DNA of 64,000 nt from Claveliimonas acetigenes (GCF_025567385.1 NZ_JAOQJU010000014.1:6713-70712), one strand, 5' to 3'. Counted from the first letter of the stretch, positions 41,813-51,842 are shown. Program-made: numbers and translations. The notes: generated by a model not told the origin, from the letters alone.

Positions 41813-43459
41813 TTATTTCACATGAACAGATGCAATGTCTACATAGCTGGCATCTGTGTAGAAGTCATAACCAGTTATCTTATCAGTATTCCACAGAGCC
41901 AGATCGTGAGTGCCGATTACAGGCACCAGAAGATTCTGATCTGCAATACCATTCAGAATCATTCCATAGATTTCCTGCACACGCTGAGAATCAGAAGTGG
42001 AGTCCAATTCTGCGAAAATTTCAGGATTCTCAAAGAAAGCAGAGAACTGGCAGAGGATCGGATCACCCATAGCGCCAGGAGCCATATTACTCATATCCGT
42101 TGCAGGGTCAAAGGAACCGCCAGCAGTATTGTAGAAGGTCAGATCATATTCGCCAGCCATCAAGGCTCCATACCAGGTGTTCATGTCTACTGCATCAATA
42201 GTAACATCGAAGCCGAGTTCTTTAAGAGAAGCTGCAATAGAAAGAACTGCATTGTCAACACTTGCAAGGCTCTGAGAATAGTTGAAATGAATGGCGAGAG
42301 AAGTTCCGTCCTTCTCCAGGATACCATCATCATTGGTATCCTCATAGCCGGCTTCCTTCATGAGCTGCTTTGCCTTTTCCATGTCAGTAGGATAGGTCTT
42401 AACCTCCACACCGCAGTTGGGCTTTTCATTCGTAAAGAGGGTTTCGGCAGCGGTCTCCAGGCCATCGAAAACAGAGGTTTCCAACTCCTGCTGATTAACA
42501 GCGTAGGATACTGCTTCCCTTACAAGAGGATCATTAAAGGGAGCCTTATTCAGGTTCATACCCAGATAACGGGTTTGGTTGGTGCTGTCATCCATGGCAT
42601 GACCGAAAGCGGTATCCTGGGAAATCTCCGTGTATCCTTCTGCGCTAAGTCTGCTGGAGCCGAGAATTGCATCGATTTCACCGTTGCGCAGAGCAAGAAT
42701 TTTTGCAGCATTATCAGGAATCACTTTAACCTTGAACTCATCCACTTCAGGAGCTTCGTCCCAGTAGTAGGGATTGCGGATAAAGGTATAAGTGTCCCCC
42801 TCAACCCGGTCAAACATATAGGGACCAGTACCCATAGTTGCACTCACGCAATTCTCGTAAGCCTTTTCTACGCCACCTTCAAAGGCTGCGGGATTCACAA
42901 TACCAAGAGGCAGCGCCATGGTCAGATTGTCAAGAGCAGCGTAATAAGGGGTCTTCAAAGTCATTACAAAGGTTTTTTCATCCGGGGTTTCCAGCTTGTC
43001 AAACAAAGTAGTAAGCTTACCGAAGGCACCATTCTGGGGACCCAGATGGGTTACTACTGCTTCAAGGGTCATCTTTACTGCCTCGGAAGTCAGAGGAGTA
43101 CCGTCAGAAAATTTGACACCATCACGCAGATGGAAGGTGTAAGTCTTGCCGTCATCACTGATTTCCCAGGTTTCAGCCAACTCGCCCTGGATCTTCCCGT
43201 TATCATCATAGCTTACCAGAGTGTTGTAAAAATTACGACTCCAGAATCCGGCACCATAAGTGCTGGATACCATAGGCGTGATAACAGGATAGAAGCCTAC
43301 GGAAAAGTCCCAATTCTCGGTGACAGTGATTGATACCGGCTCTGCATCGGTCTTTGTGGTGGATTGCTCCGGATTCTCGTCAGGGTTTGTGCCGCAAGCT
43401 GCCATAGCAAGGCACATCACAAGTGCGAGTCCGAAAGCTAAAAGTTTTTTCAGTTTCAT
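41813..43459 (-). CDS. nickel/peptide-type ABC substrate-binding lipoprotein
   Basis: 548 residues. Lipoprotein signal peptide with lipobox Cys22 (LAMAACG). An SBP family 5 (NikA/OppA/CntA) body: 'WEISDDGKTYTFHLRDGVKFSDG', 'GTGPYMFDRVEGD', 'FIRNPYYWDEAPEVDE' and 'DAAKILALRNGEIDAI'-like region. It captures a ligand outside the membrane for the four components encoded just upstream. Nickel, metal-metallophore complexes or peptides are possible; the exporter-fold partners in the operon favour a metallophore. Start at ATG 43459 (AAAGGAG); an ATG two codons earlier is possible. Confidence 0.85.
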   Translation of the reverse strand: MKLKKLLAFGLALVMCLAMAACGTNPDENPEQSTTKTDAEPVSITVTENWDFSVGFYPVITPMVSSTYGAGFWSRNFYNTLVSYDDNGKIQGELAETWEISDDGKTYTFHLRDGVKFSDGTPLTSEAVKMTLEAVVTHLGPQNGAFGKLTTLFDKLETPDEKTFVMTLKTPYYAALDNLTMALPLGIVNPAAFEGGVEKAYENCVSATMGTGPYMFDRVEGDTYTFIRNPYYWDEAPEVDEFKVKVIPDNAAKILALRNGEIDAILGSSRLSAEGYTEISQDTAFGHAMDDSTNQTRYLGMNLNKAPFNDPLVREAVSYAVNQQELETSVFDGLETAAETLFTNEKPNCGVEVKTYPTDMEKAKQLMKEAGYEDTNDDGILEKDGTSLAIHFNYSQSLASVDNAVLSIAASLKELGFDVTIDAVDMNTWYGALMAGEYDLTFYNTAGGSFDPATDMSNMAPGAMGDPILCQFSAFFENPEIFAELDSTSDSQRVQEIYGMILNGIADQNLLVPVIGTHDLALWNTDKITGYDFYTDASYVDIASVHVK

Positions 43460-43515
43460 GTGCAAAATCTCCTTTATTTGTTTTTATATCATGCTTTTCA
43501 GCAGGGTATACATAT

Positions 43516-44295
43516 TTATTGAATGGTTTGGCCCAGATATGGAGCAATAGAATGCAGCAGAAGCTTTGTATACGGATGTGTAAAGCAGTCTGTTGAACCG
43601 TGAAATGTACGATCTTCGATAATCTTACCGCAACGCATCACCATCACACGGTCTGCAAGATATAGCGCAATATCCAGGTCATGGGTAATGAAAAAGCAAG
43701 TCATTTTTCGCTCCTGATGGAGTCGCTTCAGCAAATCAAGAATATGTTTACGAACCAGGACATCCAGCCCACTGACTGCTTCATCAAAAATCAATACATC
43801 CGGTTGAGCAGCCAACGCTCTTGCAATACATACACGTTTTTGTTGTCCGCCGGACAGCTCATGAGCTTTTCGCAGCTTGATCTCTTCGGGAAGCTCCATC
43901 ATGGTAAGAAGATCATTGATTTCTCGTTCTTCTTTCTTTTTGGTGAGTTTTCTGAAATTGCGAATTGGCTCTGCAATGATTTGGTATACCGTAAAGCGAG
44001 GGTCCATTGCTCCCTTGCCATCCTGAAGAATCAGCTGTATTTTAGATCGCAGTACCTGCTTTTGTTTGCCCCGGCAGAGGGCAATGTTTTTTCCCTCAAA
44101 CAGTACCTCTCCAGAAGATGGGGCCAGCAGACCGCACATAAGCTGAGCCAAAGTGCTTTTCCCAGATCCGCTTTCTCCTACCAAAGCGCAAAATGAACCA
44201 TCCTGAATAGTAAAATCTACATGATCAACGGCCAGAAGCTCGTTTCTTGTGCCTTGTTCGTGAAATTCTTTTGATAGGTTGTTGACTTTAATCAT
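43516..44295 (-). CDS. ABC importer ATPase, NikE/OppF type
   Basis: 259 residues. Walker A GESGSGKST, signature LSGGQQKRVCIARAL, Walker B VLIFDEAVSGLDV, switch His (FFITHDLDIA). Couples ATP hydrolysis to import through the NikB/NikC-type permeases. It overlaps the preceding ATPase by 4 nt; the binding protein follows after 56 nt. Confidence 0.9.
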   Translation of the reverse strand: MIKVNNLSKEFHEQGTRNELLAVDHVDFTIQDGSFCALVGESGSGKSTLAQLMCGLLAPSSGEVLFEGKNIALCRGKQKQVLRSKIQLILQDGKGAMDPRFTVYQIIAEPIRNFRKLTKKKEEREINDLLTMMELPEEIKLRKAHELSGGQQKRVCIARALAAQPDVLIFDEAVSGLDVLVRKHILDLLKRLHQERKMTCFFITHDLDIALYLADRVMVMRCGKIIEDRTFHGSTDCFTHPYTKLLLHSIAPYLGQTIQ

Positions 44296-45095
44296 GATTC
44301 CGCCCCTTTCGTGAAAACGCAGGAAAGGGAGTAAGCTTCAATCAGTGACCTTGTATAAGGTTCTGTGGTGTGGTCGAAGACAGATTGAACTTCACCGGAT
44401 TCTATAATTTTTCCCTCTTTCATCACCAACATGCTTCCACCTAATTGAAGAGCTGTTGCGAAATCATGAGTTACCATAAGAATCCCAACTCCATTTGCTT
44501 TCATCTGCGAAAATAAATCTATGATTCCATTTCTGTGAATCACATCCAAAGCAGTCGTCGGCTCATCGGCAAGCACAAATTTTGCATCAAGCATCATAGC
44601 CATTGCGATAATGACACGCTGCAACATTCCCCCGGAAAGCATATGGGGGTATGCTCTGTATACCCTGTCAGGGTCATCTAACCCTACATCATGCAGAAAC
44701 TGCAGAATATAGTTGTAACGCTGCTGGCGGGATTTGTCCGAATGAAGCCGCAGAGTTTCATCCATCTGTCTACCAATACGCATAGAAGGGTCTAATGCAG
44801 TCATTGGATTTTGCGGGATATAAACAATCTGGTTTCCGTATATTCCTCGTCTCTGCTTTTCTGATGAATTCAAAAGATCCGTTTCGCCGAAGAAAACGGA
44901 ACCCGACACCTCAAATTTTTTAGGGTCCAATAAGTTTAGCACCGCACTACAGGTCATTGTTTTGCCGCTGCCTGATTGACCTAACAAGATTAAAGACTCT
45001 CCTTCTTTTATTGCAAAGGATATTTCAGAAACAAAGTTATCGGTGCCTGACCGAAGTTTAATGCTTAAATAATCGATTATAAGTGATGACATCAT
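44292..45095 (-). CDS. ABC importer ATPase, NikD/OppD type
   Basis: 267 residues. Walker A GQSGSGKTM, 'YIPQNPMTALDPSMRIGRQM' Q-loop region, signature LSGGMLQRVIIAMAM, Walker B FVLADEPTTALDV. Partner of the NikE-type ATPase. GGAGG precedes the ATG pair at 45095/45092. It overlaps the NikC-type permease stop. Confidence 0.9.
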   Translation of the reverse strand: MMSSLIIDYLSIKLRSGTDNFVSEISFAIKEGESLILLGQSGSGKTMTCSAVLNLLDPKKFEVSGSVFFGETDLLNSSEKQRRGIYGNQIVYIPQNPMTALDPSMRIGRQMDETLRLHSDKSRQQRYNYILQFLHDVGLDDPDRVYRAYPHMLSGGMLQRVIIAMAMMLDAKFVLADEPTTALDVIHRNGIIDLFSQMKANGVGILMVTHDFATALQLGGSMLVMKEGKIIESGEVQSVFDHTTEPYTRSLIEAYSLSCVFTKGAES

Positions 45096-45916
45096 ATGTT
45101 GTCCTCCTCTGGCGTCAGAATATCACGGAGTGCTTCTCCAAACAAATTGAAGCCTGCTGCCGTTACGAAGATGCACAAGCCTGGATAGATCAGCAATTCC
45201 GGATGAGAGTAAAGCGCTGTCCTGGCATCATTTAACATGGCACCCCATTCCGGTGTGCCGGAGGGAAGGCCAAGTCCGAGAAAAGCAAAGCTGGAAACCA
45301 TAATGATGGAAGAAGCGACACCAGTGGAAACATACACAAGAAACTGTGGCAGAATGTTAGGGATCAGATGTCTGAAGACCAGCTTTCCTGTATTGCACCC
45401 AGAAATCCGAGCTGCCAAGATATAATCTTTTCCCATTTCTTGAACGGAATAAGATCTGACAACACGAACAAACCAAGCCCAGGTCGCTATCACAACAGAA
45501 ACAGCAATATTCTGGAGTCCATTTCCCAGAACACCTATGACGGCAATGGCGATGATAAGAGAAGGAAAAGCAATAAACACATCACAGAGTATAGTAATGA
45601 AATGGTCTGCTTTTTCTCCAGCGCAGGCACTAAAAGTACCGACAATCAGACCAATCACAGACAAAATCAACAGCACAGGTAAACTGATCCCGATGGAGTA
45701 TCTGGCTCCATACAGCAGCCTTGATAAGGTACACCTGCCCAGTTGATCTGTTCCAAGAGGGTATTCTGCGTCAGGCTGTGCATACTTTTGCGATAAATTC
45801 ACCAATTCAGGGTCGTGAGGCGAAAAAGCAGGTGCTGCAATCGCAATCACAATCACAATAGCAATCAGGCACAGACCGATGATTGCCTGCGGCCTTTTGA
45901 GTAGCTTATGTATCAT
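45092..45916 (-). CDS. ABC importer permease, NikC/OppC type
   Basis: 274 residues, six predicted spans. N-terminal OppC-type region 'APAFSPHDPELVNLSQKYAQ', 'YPLGTDQLGRCTLSRLLYGAR', and the cytoplasmic EAA-like loop 'ILAARISGCNTGKLVFRHLIPN'. Overlaps the NikB-type permease by 11 nt. Confidence 0.92.
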   Translation of the reverse strand: MIHKLLKRPQAIIGLCLIAIVIVIAIAAPAFSPHDPELVNLSQKYAQPDAEYPLGTDQLGRCTLSRLLYGARYSIGISLPVLLILSVIGLIVGTFSACAGEKADHFITILCDVFIAFPSLIIAIAVIGVLGNGLQNIAVSVVIATWAWFVRVVRSYSVQEMGKDYILAARISGCNTGKLVFRHLIPNILPQFLVYVSTGVASSIIMVSSFAFLGLGLPSGTPEWGAMLNDARTALYSHPELLIYPGLCIFVTAAGFNLFGEALRDILTPEEDNI

Positions 45917-46856
45917 TTTCTTCCCTCCCCATCCATGGACAAAGCAGACGGTTGATTATGTCTGCCATGAAATTTGCGACAACAAAAATTGCTGCAATGA
46001 CGACTATACAGGTAGAAACTGAAATCGTATCTGCTGCAACCACACTGTCCACCAGATAAGTTCCGATTCCCTTGATTGAAAAAACACTTTCGACTACAGC
46101 CCCTCCGGCAATTAGAAAGCCGAATTGCTGAAAGAAAATTGTAACAACAGGCGGTAGGGCATTTCGTAGAATGTGGCATACCAGAATCCTGTTGGCAGAT
46201 AATCCACGGGCTTTTGCAAACCGAACATAATCAGAAGATAATTCAGCCAGAAGAGAGGAACGCATAATTCGGATGAGCGAACACGAACTAGGAACTGCCA
46301 GAGCAAATGAAGGTAGCAAAAAGCCTTTCCAACCTGGACTTGGTAATACACTGAACCATTTCAGATGAACCGCAAAGAACAGGAGAAGAAGGAATCCCAG
46401 CCAGAAAGTTGGCACACAAATACCGCAGATAGTAATGCCTCTGGTAACCTGATCGAAAAGGCGGTTCCGCTTTCTGGCGCAGAGCAAACTGATAGGAACG
46501 GTGAGTACGATAATCCATAGAATGGCCATCCCTACAAGAGATGTGGTCGTAGCCAGATACTTGTGCAGATCCTTTACAATCGGTTGATGAGTGGTCAAAG
46601 AAGTCCCAAGTTCTCCTGTAAACATTCCGGAAAGCCACTGAATATATCGCACAGGGAGAGGTTGATCCAATCCCATTTCCACCCGAATCATCTCAATCTG
46701 TTCCGGCGTAGGATTGGATACGCCTCGGTGTGCAATAATTTCTGCAGGATCTTTTCCGGACCAAGCAATCAACAAAAAACTCAGGACGCTGACTCCTACC
46801 AGCACAATGAGGAAGCTAATGATCCTTTTTCCAATATATTTCTTCAAATAATGCAC
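45906..46856 (-). CDS. ABC importer permease, NikB/OppB type
   Basis: 316 residues, six predicted spans. Begins 'YIGKRIISFLIVLVGVSVLSF'; 'DQPLPVRYIQWLSGMFTGELG' and the EAA-like 'FAKARGLSANRILVCHILRN' are the DppB/NikB hallmarks. First of the five importer genes, 88 nt after the exporter-fold transporter genes in the same direction. Confidence 0.92.
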   Translation of the reverse strand: MHYLKKYIGKRIISFLIVLVGVSVLSFLLIAWSGKDPAEIIAHRGVSNPTPEQIEMIRVEMGLDQPLPVRYIQWLSGMFTGELGTSLTTHQPIVKDLHKYLATTTSLVGMAILWIIVLTVPISLLCARKRNRLFDQVTRGITICGICVPTFWLGFLLLLFFAVHLKWFSVLPSPGWKGFLLPSFALAVPSSCSLIRIMRSSLLAELSSDYVRFAKARGLSANRILVCHILRNALPPVVTIFFQQFGFLIAGGAVVESVFSIKGIGTYLVDSVVAADTISVSTCIVVIAAIFVVANFMADIINRLLCPWMGREENDT

Positions 46857-46944
46857 CTCCTCACGCTGGCAATCAGTTATACATAGTTAACCAAATGTCT
46901 TTAAGTTACCCTTCAGTGCGGCCTGCATCTGAAAGGTAACCTGC

Positions 46945-48666
46945 TTAGTAGTTAAATTTCTCTGCCAGATTGGACTTTTCAATCATCTTTCTATATGTGG
47001 GCGACTGTTTCAGCAGATGAGCATGCTTTCCGCAGGCTTCTACCGTACCTGCTTTCATAACGACGATCTTATCTGCATTTTCAATAGACTTTAGTCTGTG
47101 TGAAATAACAATCACGGTCTTGCCTTGAATCAAATGATTTAATCCAGTCTGTATCTGGACTTCTGTTTCCACATCTAACGATGCGGCAATCTCATCCAAA
47201 ATGATAATCGGGGCATCCTTCAGGATTGCCCTGGCAATAGACAGCCGCTGACGTTCTCCTCCGGAGAGTTTGGCTCCATTTTCCCCGATTATTGTCTGGT
47301 AAGTGTCTGGCAGACGGTTGACAAACTCATTACATCCGGCCAGTTTTGAAGCTCGTATCACTTCTTCGTCAGAAGCATCCAGCCGTCCGAGGCGAATATT
47401 TTCCATAATAGAAGTATTGAATAGAATGACTTCCTGAAAAACAATGGAAACATACTTGAACAAGCTGTCAGTGTGAATTTCTCGTATGTCAGTTCCTCCA
47501 ATTTGAACGGTACCGGAATCTGCATCATATAGTCTGCTGATGAGCTTAAGCATTGTTGTTTTTCCGCAACCACTGGGACCGACCAATGCGGTTACCTGTC
47601 CTTGCTCCGCTGTAAAGGATGCATGGCGAATCACCTGGGTGTCTTTCTGGTAGGAAAAACAAACGTCCTTTATTTCTACATTGAAATCTGAAAGGACTTC
47701 TTTTTCTCCACCCTGAAGTTCATGATTCTTGATTTCACCAATCCGTGCGATCCTTGCATCCAAATAAAAGATTTCAGTCAGATAGAGCAAAACACCACCC
47801 ATGGCCCCGCTGAGTTTTGCTGCCATAATAATATAGCCCAGAAGAATCAGGACACTTACCTGACCGGAGGCAAGCATCGAAAGGCCAACAGTCGCCGTGA
47901 TTCCAATAGGAAGAATAGATAAAGTCTGGCCGATTGTAACAGGAATCGTCTGGGTGATCTGAGCTTTCCACTGAAGATTTTCTGACTCATCCAACTGCTG
48001 GTCCATTTGAGCTTCTACCTTTTCTTTCAAGCCATAGCTTTTAATTTCCTGATTTAGTTCAATTGCATTTTGAAAGCTTTCGGAAATATCTCTCAATTTA
48101 TCATAATGTTTATTTACATCTCTGACCTGCAGTTTCTTTGTCAGGAAAAGAACCGAAGCAGAAGCAAGAACGGGAAGCAATACACAGAGCCCTAATTTCC
48201 AATTCATGATTAGAAGTGCTGCGCTGATAACCAAAAAGTAAATTGAAAACCCAATGAAATTAGCCACTGCGTTCGCAAAAGCATGCTCAATCGAAGCCAC
48301 ATCTGCCATGATTGTCTGAGCAAGGTCAGACAAATTGTGCTTTGAAAAATAGGATAGGGGCAGCTTGGAAAGCTGTTCCGCCAGATCAATTCTTAAATTC
48401 GCAGATTCTTGGTAGGTTTCATCATAGGTCGTTTTATAGTTATAGTTAATAACTAAGTACATCAGCAGGGTCGCTACCATCATAAACAGGAGATATGCCA
48501 CCGGTTTCCCGGTGTTTCCATTCAGCAGCCTGTCTGCAAACACAAAAACACAGATCATCGGCGGTACAAAAGAAACATAATAGAGAAAGAATGACCAGAT
48601 TGATTTTGCAAGGCCTTTCACACCCGAATCACTAAGCTGGAAAAATTTTTTTAGATATGTCTTCAT
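46945..48666 (-). CDS. exporter-fold ABC half-transporter (second)
   Basis: 573 residues: N-terminal six-span membrane domain (~1-310), then an ATPase domain with Walker A GPSGCGKTT, signature LSGGERQRLSIARAI, Walker B IIILDEIAASLDV. Start at ATG 48666 with GGAGG; the ATG overlaps the partner's stop by 1 nt. The pair probably forms a heterodimer. In siderophore islands such pairs (YbtP/YbtQ type) act as importers despite the exporter fold, which the operon context supports but does not prove. Confidence 0.88.
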   Translation of the reverse strand: MKTYLKKFFQLSDSGVKGLAKSIWSFFLYYVSFVPPMICVFVFADRLLNGNTGKPVAYLLFMMVATLLMYLVINYNYKTTYDETYQESANLRIDLAEQLSKLPLSYFSKHNLSDLAQTIMADVASIEHAFANAVANFIGFSIYFLVISAALLIMNWKLGLCVLLPVLASASVLFLTKKLQVRDVNKHYDKLRDISESFQNAIELNQEIKSYGLKEKVEAQMDQQLDESENLQWKAQITQTIPVTIGQTLSILPIGITATVGLSMLASGQVSVLILLGYIIMAAKLSGAMGGVLLYLTEIFYLDARIARIGEIKNHELQGGEKEVLSDFNVEIKDVCFSYQKDTQVIRHASFTAEQGQVTALVGPSGCGKTTMLKLISRLYDADSGTVQIGGTDIREIHTDSLFKYVSIVFQEVILFNTSIMENIRLGRLDASDEEVIRASKLAGCNEFVNRLPDTYQTIIGENGAKLSGGERQRLSIARAILKDAPIIILDEIAASLDVETEVQIQTGLNHLIQGKTVIVISHRLKSIENADKIVVMKAGTVEACGKHAHLLKQSPTYRKMIEKSNLAEKFNY

Positions 48667-50417
48667 CACGCCAACCTCCACTGATTTGCCTTGTAGTATA
48701 CATCCTGAAAATCCTTATAACGCCCATTGTAGGCCATCAGCTCATTGTGGGTTCCTTGTTCCACAACTTTTCCATTCTGGACAAACAGGATCTGGTCTAC
48801 ATTCTGAATAGAGGACAGCCTGTGTGCAATCATGATAACTGTTTTGCCCCTCATCAGTTTTTGGAAAGCCTGCTGCAACTCGTATTCATTTTCCGGATCT
48901 GCAGCTGCAGAAGCCTCATCCATAATGACGATATTCGCATTCTTTAAAATAGCCCTTGCAATAGCAATCCTCTGCACCTCACCACCGGAAAGGTATACGC
49001 CCTTTGCCCCTATGACAGTCATCTCCCTTTGGGGAAATTTGTCAAGGATAGATGTGCAGTTCGCTGCGTTAAGTGCATCCATAATCTGCTGCCGTGTTGC
49101 CTGAGGATTTCCGATTCGGACATTTTCGTAAATTGAGGTCTTCAGTAATTGACTGTGCTGGAAGACAAATGCTATGTTTTGAATGAGAGCTTTTTCAGAA
49201 TAACTCTGAATGTTCTTTCCACCAATCAGAATCTCGCCGCCATCAACAGGATAAAATCCTGAAATCAGCTTTGCAATGGTAGATTTGCCTCCGCCGGAAG
49301 ACCCGATAAGCGCATAAGTTCTATTCTGATGCAGTGTCAGGTTAAAATTCTTCAGCACGAAGGTGTCATCATATTTAAAGTCAACATGACGAAATTCGAT
49401 ATCGAAATTTGGGAAGTTCTCTTCGCTTCCATGCGGAATCTTTGCCTGATCCATTGAAGCAGTCAGCTCATCAAGCTGATTCAGCGTATTTTGTGCGCCA
49501 AAGTTATCCTGCCCCGTAAACATAATCGATGTGAAAGAAGTAAATACAGCTCCGGAGAATACAGCAAAAAAAACAATCTTTGCCAGGATCAGCATGGCAG
49601 GTTCTCCATAGCTGATGAGTATAACTGCGGCTGGTACGGCAAAAGCATAAAACACGTTGAACAGAACCTGGAATCCAACATAGGGATTCTTACAACTGAG
49701 GCTATACTGATAAACGTACTGTTTGTACTCCTTGATCGAGTCAATCAGAGTTTTGTAATACTGTACAGTTACACCGAAGATTTTTATGATCTGCATTCCT
49801 CTGACATATTCTACTGTTGCTGCACTCATCTTTTGAAGTGCCGCTGAATAGCCAGACAGAAATTCAGTACCATCGGACATTTTACGATACTGAAGAACAC
49901 CAATCACAGTTGTAAGGGTCAAGAGAATACCAAGGCGGTAGTCAATTGCAAACATCAACACAAACATTAACACTGGTGTCATAACAGCAGTGATATTGTC
50001 TGGAATCAAATGGGCCACTGTTTTGTGTGTTTCTGCAGCGTTATCATCAATAATTTTTCGAATCTCTCCAGAGCTGTTATGGTCAAAAAAGGAAGAAGAT
50101 GCATCCAACAATTTATGAAGCCCATTTTTTCTTAAGTTTGTTTCAAGACGGAAGCCTAAATAGTGGGAACACGTTGCCGATGCAATGTTGAGAACGCCTC
50201 GTAAAATCATAAGTACGACTACAATAATTGCATCATACATGGCCTTCTCATATGTAGGAATAACCAGAATAGACACAATGGCTTGCCAAAGAAACCAATA
50301 TGCTCCCATATAGGAGCAGACGGCAGCGGCAGATAGCGCCATAGAAGAATATGCCCAATTTTTTTTATCTGGGACATATTGAAATAGTTTTTTATATAAA
50401 CTGCGCATTGACTTCAA
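48666..50417 (-). CDS. exporter-fold ABC half-transporter (first)
   Basis: 583 residues from TTG 50417, which has AAGGAGAT 7 nt upstream; an ATG at 50471 is in frame but lacks a ribosome binding site. Membrane domain (~15-305), then Walker A GSSGGGKST, signature LSGGEVQRIAIARAI, Walker B IVIMDEASAAADP and 'IAHRLSSI' switch His. First gene of a seven-gene operon running to 41813 and divergent from the AraC regulator. Confidence 0.86.
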   Translation of the reverse strand: MKSMRSLYKKLFQYVPDKKNWAYSSMALSAAAVCSYMGAYWFLWQAIVSILVIPTYEKAMYDAIIVVVLMILRGVLNIASATCSHYLGFRLETNLRKNGLHKLLDASSSFFDHNSSGEIRKIIDDNAAETHKTVAHLIPDNITAVMTPVLMFVLMFAIDYRLGILLTLTTVIGVLQYRKMSDGTEFLSGYSAALQKMSAATVEYVRGMQIIKIFGVTVQYYKTLIDSIKEYKQYVYQYSLSCKNPYVGFQVLFNVFYAFAVPAAVILISYGEPAMLILAKIVFFAVFSGAVFTSFTSIMFTGQDNFGAQNTLNQLDELTASMDQAKIPHGSEENFPNFDIEFRHVDFKYDDTFVLKNFNLTLHQNRTYALIGSSGGGKSTIAKLISGFYPVDGGEILIGGKNIQSYSEKALIQNIAFVFQHSQLLKTSIYENVRIGNPQATRQQIMDALNAANCTSILDKFPQREMTVIGAKGVYLSGGEVQRIAIARAILKNANIVIMDEASAAADPENEYELQQAFQKLMRGKTVIMIAHRLSSIQNVDQILFVQNGKVVEQGTHNELMAYNGRYKDFQDVYYKANQWRLA

Positions 50418-50516
50418 ATCTACATCTCCTTTTTGCTTAAAAAACGGTTTGACATGCATCACATCTTTCATTATAATTAGTTCTAGCTAACTGTAAAGAA
50501 CAAAACAGATATAAAG

Positions 50517-50550
50517 TCTAATCAAGGTACTAATAAATCTAACCGAGGTA
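50517..50550 (+). promoter_or_regulatory. direct repeat, probable AraC-type operator
   Basis: TCTAATCAAGGTA (50517) and TCTAACCGAGGTA (50538) are in the same orientation exactly 21 bp apart, two helical turns, in the 149-bp divergent region. AraC-family proteins typically bind such direct repeats. Binding is inferred. Confidence 0.6.
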
Positions 50551-50566
50551 TCTTTTGGAGGAGCCA

Positions 50567-51490
50567 ATGATAGAAGTTAAACGAGATGATTTCTTTATTG
50601 AATCAATAAAGAATCCAATAGAGTACGGAACATATTATAAGATCAACCCAAAATATGGAACCGGATTTCAATGGACGAATGAGGTTCACTACGATTTCAT
50701 CATCACAGTGACAGATATTCGATTTAACCAGGAAACCATGGTCGGAGAACATATTGGGTCTGGATATGTACTTGCTCTCTATATTAGTGGCGCAGGAGAT
50801 GAATTCTATCCGTATCAAATTGTTTCTCCGAATACATTACGCTGCTATGAACCATCTGAAAAGTACAAAGCTATTTATCATCCTCAGATTCCATTAAGAT
50901 GTATTACTGTGCAGTTTGACCAGGAATTTATTGATCAGTATCTCCAGGAAATTTCCGGTGATCTTGAGGTGAACTTTTCTGATTTTTTCAAAGAAAAAGG
51001 AAAATTCTATTTACCAAATGTCAATCGTGCTATGCAAAGCCTATATGAGTATCTGCTTTCCATGAAAGCGTCCAGAATTACAGTAGAAGCAAAAATATAT
51101 GAAATCATCTCTTTTCTTGCTTCTTATTTGAAAGAAAACAGACTAAATGAAGAGAATGGCCAATCCATTAGCAAAACAGATTTGCAGGCATTAGATGAAC
51201 TAACGCATTACATGGACGAACATTACAGTTTTAATATTACGTTACAAACGCTTTCCACCATTGCATGTATGAGTGAAAGCAAGATGAAAAAGCTATTTAA
51301 GTCAGTTTATAATATGTCCATTACTGAATACATTCAGCGGAAAAGGATCTCTGTAGCCGAGCACATGCTTATTCAAACTGACCTCACCATTGCGGAAATT
51401 TCAAAAATTGTTGGATACTCCAACCCCAGTAGATTGATTGAAATATTCAAAAGGTATTATGGATTTACCCCATCAAAATACAGAGGATAA
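50567..51490 (+). CDS. AraC-family transcriptional regulator
   Basis: 307 residues. An N-terminal ligand-binding-like domain is followed by a C-terminal AraC double HTH (~205-305): 'NITLQTLSTIACMSESKMKKLF', 'TEYIQRKRISVAEHML', 'TIAEISKIVGYSNPSRLIEIF', 'YYGFTPSKYRG'. ATG 50567 has TTGGAGG upstream. Divergent from the seven-gene transport operon, like YbtA beside ybtPQ; it probably activates the operon with the imported ligand as co-inducer. Confidence 0.9.
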   Translation: MIEVKRDDFFIESIKNPIEYGTYYKINPKYGTGFQWTNEVHYDFIITVTDIRFNQETMVGEHIGSGYVLALYISGAGDEFYPYQIVSPNTLRCYEPSEKYKAIYHPQIPLRCITVQFDQEFIDQYLQEISGDLEVNFSDFFKEKGKFYLPNVNRAMQSLYEYLLSMKASRITVEAKIYEIISFLASYLKENRLNEENGQSISKTDLQALDELTHYMDEHYSFNITLQTLSTIACMSESKMKKLFKSVYNMSITEYIQRKRISVAEHMLIQTDLTIAEISKIVGYSNPSRLIEIFKRYYGFTPSKYRG

Positions 51491-51618
51491 AAGTGTTATA
51501 CTAATTTCGATTTTCTTAACACTCTGCAAACCACAAGCGCCTATATACACTGCTTGCGCACATAGGCATTTGTCTTGATTATCGGCACCACCAATCATCA
51601 CAAAATATCCCAATAAAA

Positions 51619-51646
51619 AACCCCTGTTGCTCACGCACCAGGGTTT
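51619..51646 (-). terminator. rubredoxin 1 terminator
   Basis: AACCCCTG/CAGGGTT-type stem (one bulge) around a 12-nt loop; on the minus strand a TTTTTTATTG run follows. The preceding 51491-51610 carries no supported gene. Confidence 0.65.
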
Positions 51647-51683
51647 TGATTTATCCATCCATATTTAACACATGATTAAGCTT

Positions 51684-51842
51684 CTATTCAACTTCTGAAA
51701 ACTGATCTTTTCCAACATTACATAATGGGCATTCAAAATCTTCCGGAACATCCTCCCACTTTGTTCCTGGTGCAATACCACCTTCAGGATAACCTTCCTC
51801 TTCATCATATTCCCATCCGCAAACATCACATACGTATTTCAT
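51684..51842 (-). CDS. rubredoxin, copy 1
   Basis: 52 residues, full length for the family. Two CxxCG-type iron ligands pairs (YVCDVCGWEYDEE and FECPLCNVGKDQF) hold one Fe. It shuttles single electrons to superoxide reductase and rubrerythrin in anaerobes. AGGAGG precedes the ATG. The protein sequence is identical to copy 2 at 57309. Confidence 0.95.
   Translation of the reverse strand: MKYVCDVCGWEYDEEEGYPEGGIAPGTKWEDVPEDFECPLCNVGKDQFSEVE

Noticed and set aside
41783..43333. 516-codon plus-strand frame opposite the substrate-binding lipoprotein gene
   Set aside because: Antisense to a well-supported SBP family 5 protein; composition is His/Ser/Ile-rich without any recognisable domain.
51473..51658. 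61-codon minus-strand frame before rubredoxin 1
   Set aside because: Runs through the terminator hairpin and into the AraC gene end; no ribosome binding site or recognised family.
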